Shown piece by piece: positions 60,596 to 64,000 of a stretch of 64,000 nt of DNA. The stretch is from Thermohalobaculum sp039822785. Its GTDB lineage: Bacteria > Pseudomonadota > Alphaproteobacteria > Rhodobacterales > Rhodobacteraceae. The position numbers were made by a program, and so were the translations under genes. Location of the stretch: assembly GCA_039822785.1 (NCBI GenBank), contig JBCBMO010000003.1:1-64000 (forward strand), given 5' to 3'. How positions within the stretch are numbered: position 1 is the first letter of the stretch; each line of letters opens with the position of its first letter. The notes below the pieces were generated by a model. The model saw only the letters and a list, made by a program, of their open reading frames with translations. It searched no databases and was not told the DNA's origin.

Positions 60596-61294
60596 CTAGC
60601 TCCAGCGCCGCCACAACGCCGCTTCGCCCATCCCCTCGACAAAACCCGCGTGCGCCGTGGCCTCCCCCTCGGTGATCCGGCCGGCAAGCGGGCGCGGACG
60701 CGCCCTAGCGGCCTGGCGGGCCGCCCCCGCCGCCGCATGATGGCCCGGCAGGCCCGCGGCTGCATCCAGCGATAGCCCCTGCTGCCGCCCGCCCATCAGC
60801 TCCAGGTAGACATCCGCCAAAAGCTCGCTGTCGAGCAGTGCGCCGTGCTTGGTCCGTGCACCATTGTCCACGCCAAAGCGCTTGCAGAGCGCATCCAGGT
60901 TGGCCTGCGCCCCCGGGAACTTGCGCCGCGCGATCTCCACCGTATCCACCGCCCGCGCCATGGGCAGCGGCGGCCGGCCCAGGCGGATCAGTTCCGCGTT
61001 CAGCATCTTCATATCGAAGGCCGCGTTATGGATCACCAGCGGCGCCTCCCCGATGAAGGCCAGGAACTTGTCCACGACCGCCGCAAAGACCGGCTTGTTG
61101 CGCAGGAAGGCATCGCCCAGCCCGTGGATCCGCTCCGCCTCCGCCGGCATGGGCCGCTCGGGGTTGATGTAGACATGGAACTCGCCGCCGGTGCGCAGGG
61201 TGTTGCGCAGCTCGACCGCCCCGATCTCCACCACCCGATGCCCTTCGTTCGGGTCCAGACCCGTGGTCTCGGTGTCCAGCACGATCTCACGCAT
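60596..61294 (-). CDS. dnaQ: DNA polymerase III epsilon subunit
   Basis: 232 residues. 3'-5' proofreading exonuclease. ExoI motif VLDTETTGLDP, ExoII VIHNAAFDMKMLN and ExoIII with the HGALLDSELLADVYLEL block. The C-terminal polymerase-binding tail is short and Ala/Arg-rich. Its start overlaps the coaE stop by 8 bp. Confidence 0.96.
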   Translation of the reverse strand: MREIVLDTETTGLDPNEGHRVVEIGAVELRNTLRTGGEFHVYINPERPMPAEAERIHGLGDAFLRNKPVFAAVVDKFLAFIGEAPLVIHNAAFDMKMLNAELIRLGRPPLPMARAVDTVEIARRKFPGAQANLDALCKRFGVDNGARTKHGALLDSELLADVYLELMGGRQQGLSLDAAAGLPGHHAAAGAARQAARARPRPLAGRITEGEATAHAGFVEGMGEAALWRRWS

Positions 61295-61892
61295 GGGTCG
61301 CCCCCTTCTTCACCGCCGCCAGGACGGCGCGCACCTGATCCCGCGCGGCCGCCATCCCCTCACCCGTCTCGATGACAAAATCCGCCCGGGCGCGCTTCTG
61401 CGCATCCGGCACCTGGCGCGCCAGGATGCGCTCGAAATCCGCTTCGCTCATCCGCCCCCGCGCCATGACGCGGCGCCGCTGCTCTGCGGCCGGGGCGCTC
61501 ACGACGATCACCTTGTCAAAGACCTCGTCCCCGCCGGTCTCGAACAACAGCGGGATGTCGAACAGCGCGACCCGGGTCCCATGCGCGGCCTCCCGCTCGG
61601 CAAAAGCCTCCCGATCCGCCGCCACCAGCGGATGGATTGCAGCCTCCAGCCGGCCCATCAGCGTGGGATCCCCGGTGATCGCCGCCCGAAGAGCATCGCG
61701 ATCCACTGCCCCCGCCTCGGTCATCGCATCGGGCGCCAGGGCCGCTACGGCGACCGCACCCGGTGCCCCGGCACGATAGAGCCGATGGACCGCCGCATCC
61801 GCATCCCAGATGGGCACGCCTTCCTCGGCGAACATGGCGGCGGTGGTGCTCTTGCCCATGCCGATGGAGCCGGTGAGTGCCAGGCGGATCAC
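61287..61892 (-). CDS. coaE: Dephospho-CoA kinase
   Basis: 201 residues. Last step of CoA synthesis. Walker A GSIGMGKSTTAAMF, then VPIWDADAAVHRLY, and the C-terminal ADFVIETGEGMAAARDQV. GTG start at 61892 overlaps the aroE stop by 4 bp (GTGA). Confidence 0.96.
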   Translation of the reverse strand: MIRLALTGSIGMGKSTTAAMFAEEGVPIWDADAAVHRLYRAGAPGAVAVAALAPDAMTEAGAVDRDALRAAITGDPTLMGRLEAAIHPLVAADREAFAEREAAHGTRVALFDIPLLFETGGDEVFDKVIVVSAPAAEQRRRVMARGRMSEADFERILARQVPDAQKRARADFVIETGEGMAAARDQVRAVLAAVKKGATHA

Positions 61893-62758
61893 GACGCCCC
61901 TCCCGACCCCAGACAGGCGGCCCTCAAGGCATCGTCGACGGTCGGATCGGCCCTGAACCAGGCGCGAAAGGCCGGACGCGCCTGATGCAACAGCATCCCC
62001 AGCCCATCGACGACGATGCCCCCAGCGGCCCGCGCCCCAGCGAGCAAGGCCGTCTCCAGCGGCGCATAGACCAGATCGTTGACCACCGTCCCGGGGCCCA
62101 TGGCACCCAGAGGCATCTCCAATGGCGCCTTGCCGGTCATCCCGAGGCTGGTGGCATTCACCAACAACCCAACCCCCTCCAGCGCGGCCGCGCGCAAGGC
62201 CCAGGGCACCACCACCACGCGCGCTCCCGTGCCATCGGCCAGCGGCACCAGGGCCTCTGCACGCTCAGCCGTCCGGTTCGACAGCCTGATCTCGGTCACC
62301 CCGGCCTCTGCCAGGGCACGGACGACGGCCCGGGCGGCCCCGCCGGCGCCCAACACCAGCGCCGGCGCCGCCCCCGGCACCCAACCGGGCGCGCCCGCCC
62401 GCAGGTTCTCGAGAAAGCCATAGGCATCGGTGTTGTCGGCGATCCGCCGACCCTCCGGCGTAAAGCGGATCATGTTGGCCGCCCCGATGGCGCGGGCCGT
62501 TGGCGTCGTCTCCTCGGCCAGGGCCAGGGCGGCCTCCTTGTGGGGCACCGTCACGTTCACCCCGCGCAGGCCCATGCGCGGCAGGGCGGCATAGACCGCG
62601 TCGAAATCCTCGGGCCGGACGGCCAAGGGGATGTAGCGCCCGGCGATCCCCTCCGCCGCGAACCAGTGATCGAACAGGACCGGCGATTTGGTCTGCACGA
62701 TCGGCCATCCCATGACACCGGCGGTCAGCGGGCGCATATCCACTTGGGCCTCGCTCAT
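61889..62758 (-). CDS. aroE: Shikimate dehydrogenase
   Basis: 289 residues. NADPH-dependent reduction of 3-dehydroshikimate. Substrate site MGWPIVQTKSPVLFDHWF, catalytic Lys/Asp region NVTVPHKEAAL and NTDAYGFLEN, Rossmann motif LGAGGAARAVV, and C-terminal DGLGMLLHQA. ATG overlaps the maf stop by 4 bp. Confidence 0.97.
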   Translation of the reverse strand: MSEAQVDMRPLTAGVMGWPIVQTKSPVLFDHWFAAEGIAGRYIPLAVRPEDFDAVYAALPRMGLRGVNVTVPHKEAALALAEETTPTARAIGAANMIRFTPEGRRIADNTDAYGFLENLRAGAPGWVPGAAPALVLGAGGAARAVVRALAEAGVTEIRLSNRTAERAEALVPLADGTGARVVVVPWALRAAALEGVGLLVNATSLGMTGKAPLEMPLGAMGPGTVVNDLVYAPLETALLAGARAAGGIVVDGLGMLLHQARPAFRAWFRADPTVDDALRAACLGSGGAS

Positions 62759-63366
62759 TCCACCAGCACCCCGCGGGCGCGCAAGAACCCCAGGACTTCG
62801 AGCAGCGGCAGACCCAGCACCGTGAAGTAGTCGCCATCCACCCGGGCGAAGAGCTGGACGCCCTCCCCCTCCAGCCGATAGCCGCCCACGGTCTCGGTCA
62901 CGCTCTCTCCCATCTGATCCAGATATCCTGACAGGAAGGCATCCGTGAAGGGCCGCATCAACAGCCGCGCCCGCCCCACATGCCGCCAGATCGGCGCGCC
63001 GTTGAGCGCGATCACTGCCGCCGACAACAGCTCATGGGGTTTACCGCGCAGGGAACCGAGCTGCGCCTCTGCCCCAGCCCGATCCGCGGGCTTGTCATAG
63101 ACGGCCCCCTCGGCGACCAGCACCTGATCCGCGCCAAGCACCAACTGCCCGGGCCGGCGCGCGGAAATCCTCAGCGCCTTCAGCTCTGCCAACTTGTCCG
63201 CCTGGTCCCGCGCCGGTGCCCCCTCGGCGCGCATGGCGGCTTTCACGGCCTCCTCGTCGATCCGGGCGGGTAAGACCTCAATGGCCACACCGGCGGCGGT
63301 CAGCATGGCCGCACGCACCGCACTCGCGCTCGCCAGAACGAGGGTCTCGGTCTCCGTCTCGATCAC
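62755..63366 (-). CDS. maf: Maf-family nucleotide pyrophosphatase
   Basis: 203 residues. Hydrolyses modified or non-canonical nucleoside triphosphates. N-terminal LASASAVRAAMLTAAGV, a variant of the SxSxRRxxLL signature, then VLGADQVLVAEG and GKPHELLSAAVI. GTG start at 63366 overlaps the PPSR stop by 4 bp. Confidence 0.93.
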   Translation of the reverse strand: MIETETETLVLASASAVRAAMLTAAGVAIEVLPARIDEEAVKAAMRAEGAPARDQADKLAELKALRISARRPGQLVLGADQVLVAEGAVYDKPADRAGAEAQLGSLRGKPHELLSAAVIALNGAPIWRHVGRARLLMRPFTDAFLSGYLDQMGESVTETVGGYRLEGEGVQLFARVDGDYFTVLGLPLLEVLGFLRARGVLVE

Positions 63367-64000
63367 GGTGCGCTGTCCGACGCGCGGGCCGTCCGATGCG
63401 CCTGCAACAGCGCCAGGACCGCCGCCGCCGTCTCCTCGATCGACCGGCGCGTCACATCGATGACCGGCAGGCGGTAGCGCTCGAAGAAGAGCCGCGCATC
63501 CGCCACCTCCGCCCGGATCTGATCCTGCGCGGCATAGGACAACTCGCGGTCACCCAGGGCCTCCAGCCGATGCTCCCGCACATGGGCCAATCGCGCGGGG
63601 CTCGCCGTCAGGCCGACCGCCAGCACCCCGACGCTGAGCGCCTCCTCGAAGGCGGCCGGCACGGCTTGTCCCGGCACCAGAGGCAGGTTCGCCGCGCGGA
63701 TCCCACGATAGGCGAGGTAGATGCACGTCGGCGTCTTCGAGGTGCGGCTCACACCGGTCAGGATCACATCGGCCGATCTCAGCCTCTCCCCCAGCGCGCC
63801 GTCATCATGGGCGATGGCGAAGTCCAAGGCGGCGATCCGCTCGAAATAGGCGTCGTTCACCATGTACTGCATGCCCGGGCGCACCGCCGGCGCGCGCCCC
63901 AGATACCCTCCGATGGCCGCCAAGGGGGCATCCAACACGTTGATCGCCGGAATTCCCAGATCCGCCGCCACCTGGTCCAGCCGCTGCCGGTGATCCGCCT
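63363..64000 (-). CDS. Pyruvate,phosphate dikinase/PEP synthase regulatory protein, 5' end missing
   Basis: DUF299/PPSR bifunctional kinase-pyrophosphorylase, truncated by the window end (about 212 C-terminal residues seen, frame open to 64000). P-loop-like GVSRTSKTPTCIYLAYRGIRAANLPLV and FAIAHDDG are diagnostic. Switches PPDK or PEP synthase by phosphorylating a threonine in an ADP-dependent way. First visible gene of the tightly overlapping PPSR-maf-aroE-coaE-dnaQ operon. Confidence 0.94.
   Translation of the reverse strand, partial: ADHRQRLDQVAADLGIPAINVLDAPLAAIGGYLGRAPAVRPGMQYMVNDAYFERIAALDFAIAHDDGALGERLRSADVILTGVSRTSKTPTCIYLAYRGIRAANLPLVPGQAVPAAFEEALSVGVLAVGLTASPARLAHVREHRLEALGDRELSYAAQDQIRAEVADARLFFERYRLPVIDVTRRSIEETAAAVLALLQAHRTARASDSAP

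Overview
This window is high-GC DNA (roughly two thirds G+C in the core regions). It is almost certainly chromosomal DNA of an alphaproteobacterium of the Rhodobacterales type. The evidence is conserved alphaproteobacterial gene order: rph-rdgB-hemW divergent from hrcA-grpE; tsaD divergent from hemC-hemD-mic60-hemY; and PPSR-maf-aroE-coaE-dnaQ next to secB, fxsA, a Tim44-like gene, mltA and an Smr gene. I infer the lineage from synteny and protein character, not from a database search.

Layout. 1-5.5 kb: a minus-strand oxalate-degradation operon (gntR, oxc, frc, an FDH-type formyltransferase, fhs) with a twin GntR operator. 5.6-9.1 kb: nicotinamidase, a flavin-oxidase-like protein, a Tat-exported metallo-beta-lactamase-fold hydrolase and its divergent LysR. 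9.1-19 kb: housekeeping (mutS, hemW, rdgB, rph, hrcA, grpE), plus a secreted esterase broken by an in-frame amber codon. 19-27 kb: leuB, a PAS histidine kinase, an HD hydrolase, VOC and RidA proteins, an EVE protein and tsaD. 27-32 kb: heme genes with the bacterial Mic60 and HemY. 32-34 kb: UDP-glucuronate/galacturonate synthesis.

34.3-36.3 kb is the most striking region. A CesT-type secretion chaperone is followed by a 479-residue protein with a segment resembling the first half of a eukaryotic RGS domain, in lower-GC DNA that ends at a terminator. 36.4-43.1 kb: an RND efflux operon that also encodes a patatin-like lipoprotein, with a divergent AraC regulator. 43-56.4 kb is accessory in character: an HdeA-like protein, a Tat-exported Arg/His-rich protein, a cysteine synthase-glutaredoxin fusion, a flavin monooxygenase, DUF1127 and OsmC proteins, LysR and AraC regulators, a 1129-residue protein I cannot assign, a secreted protein with a hexanucleotide repeat in its signal peptide, a remnant of a COG0523 (CobW-like) GTPase, and a Zur-box-like palindrome before a hisI paralogue that lacks a zinc ligand. 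This stretch ends at tRNA-Lys(CUU). 56.6-64 kb returns to core genes.

No CRISPR array, insertion sequence, integrase, rRNA or plasmid origin was seen. Several short palindromic repeat families are present (GGTGCGTGC-type hairpins at four sites and one 70-bp mosaic element).
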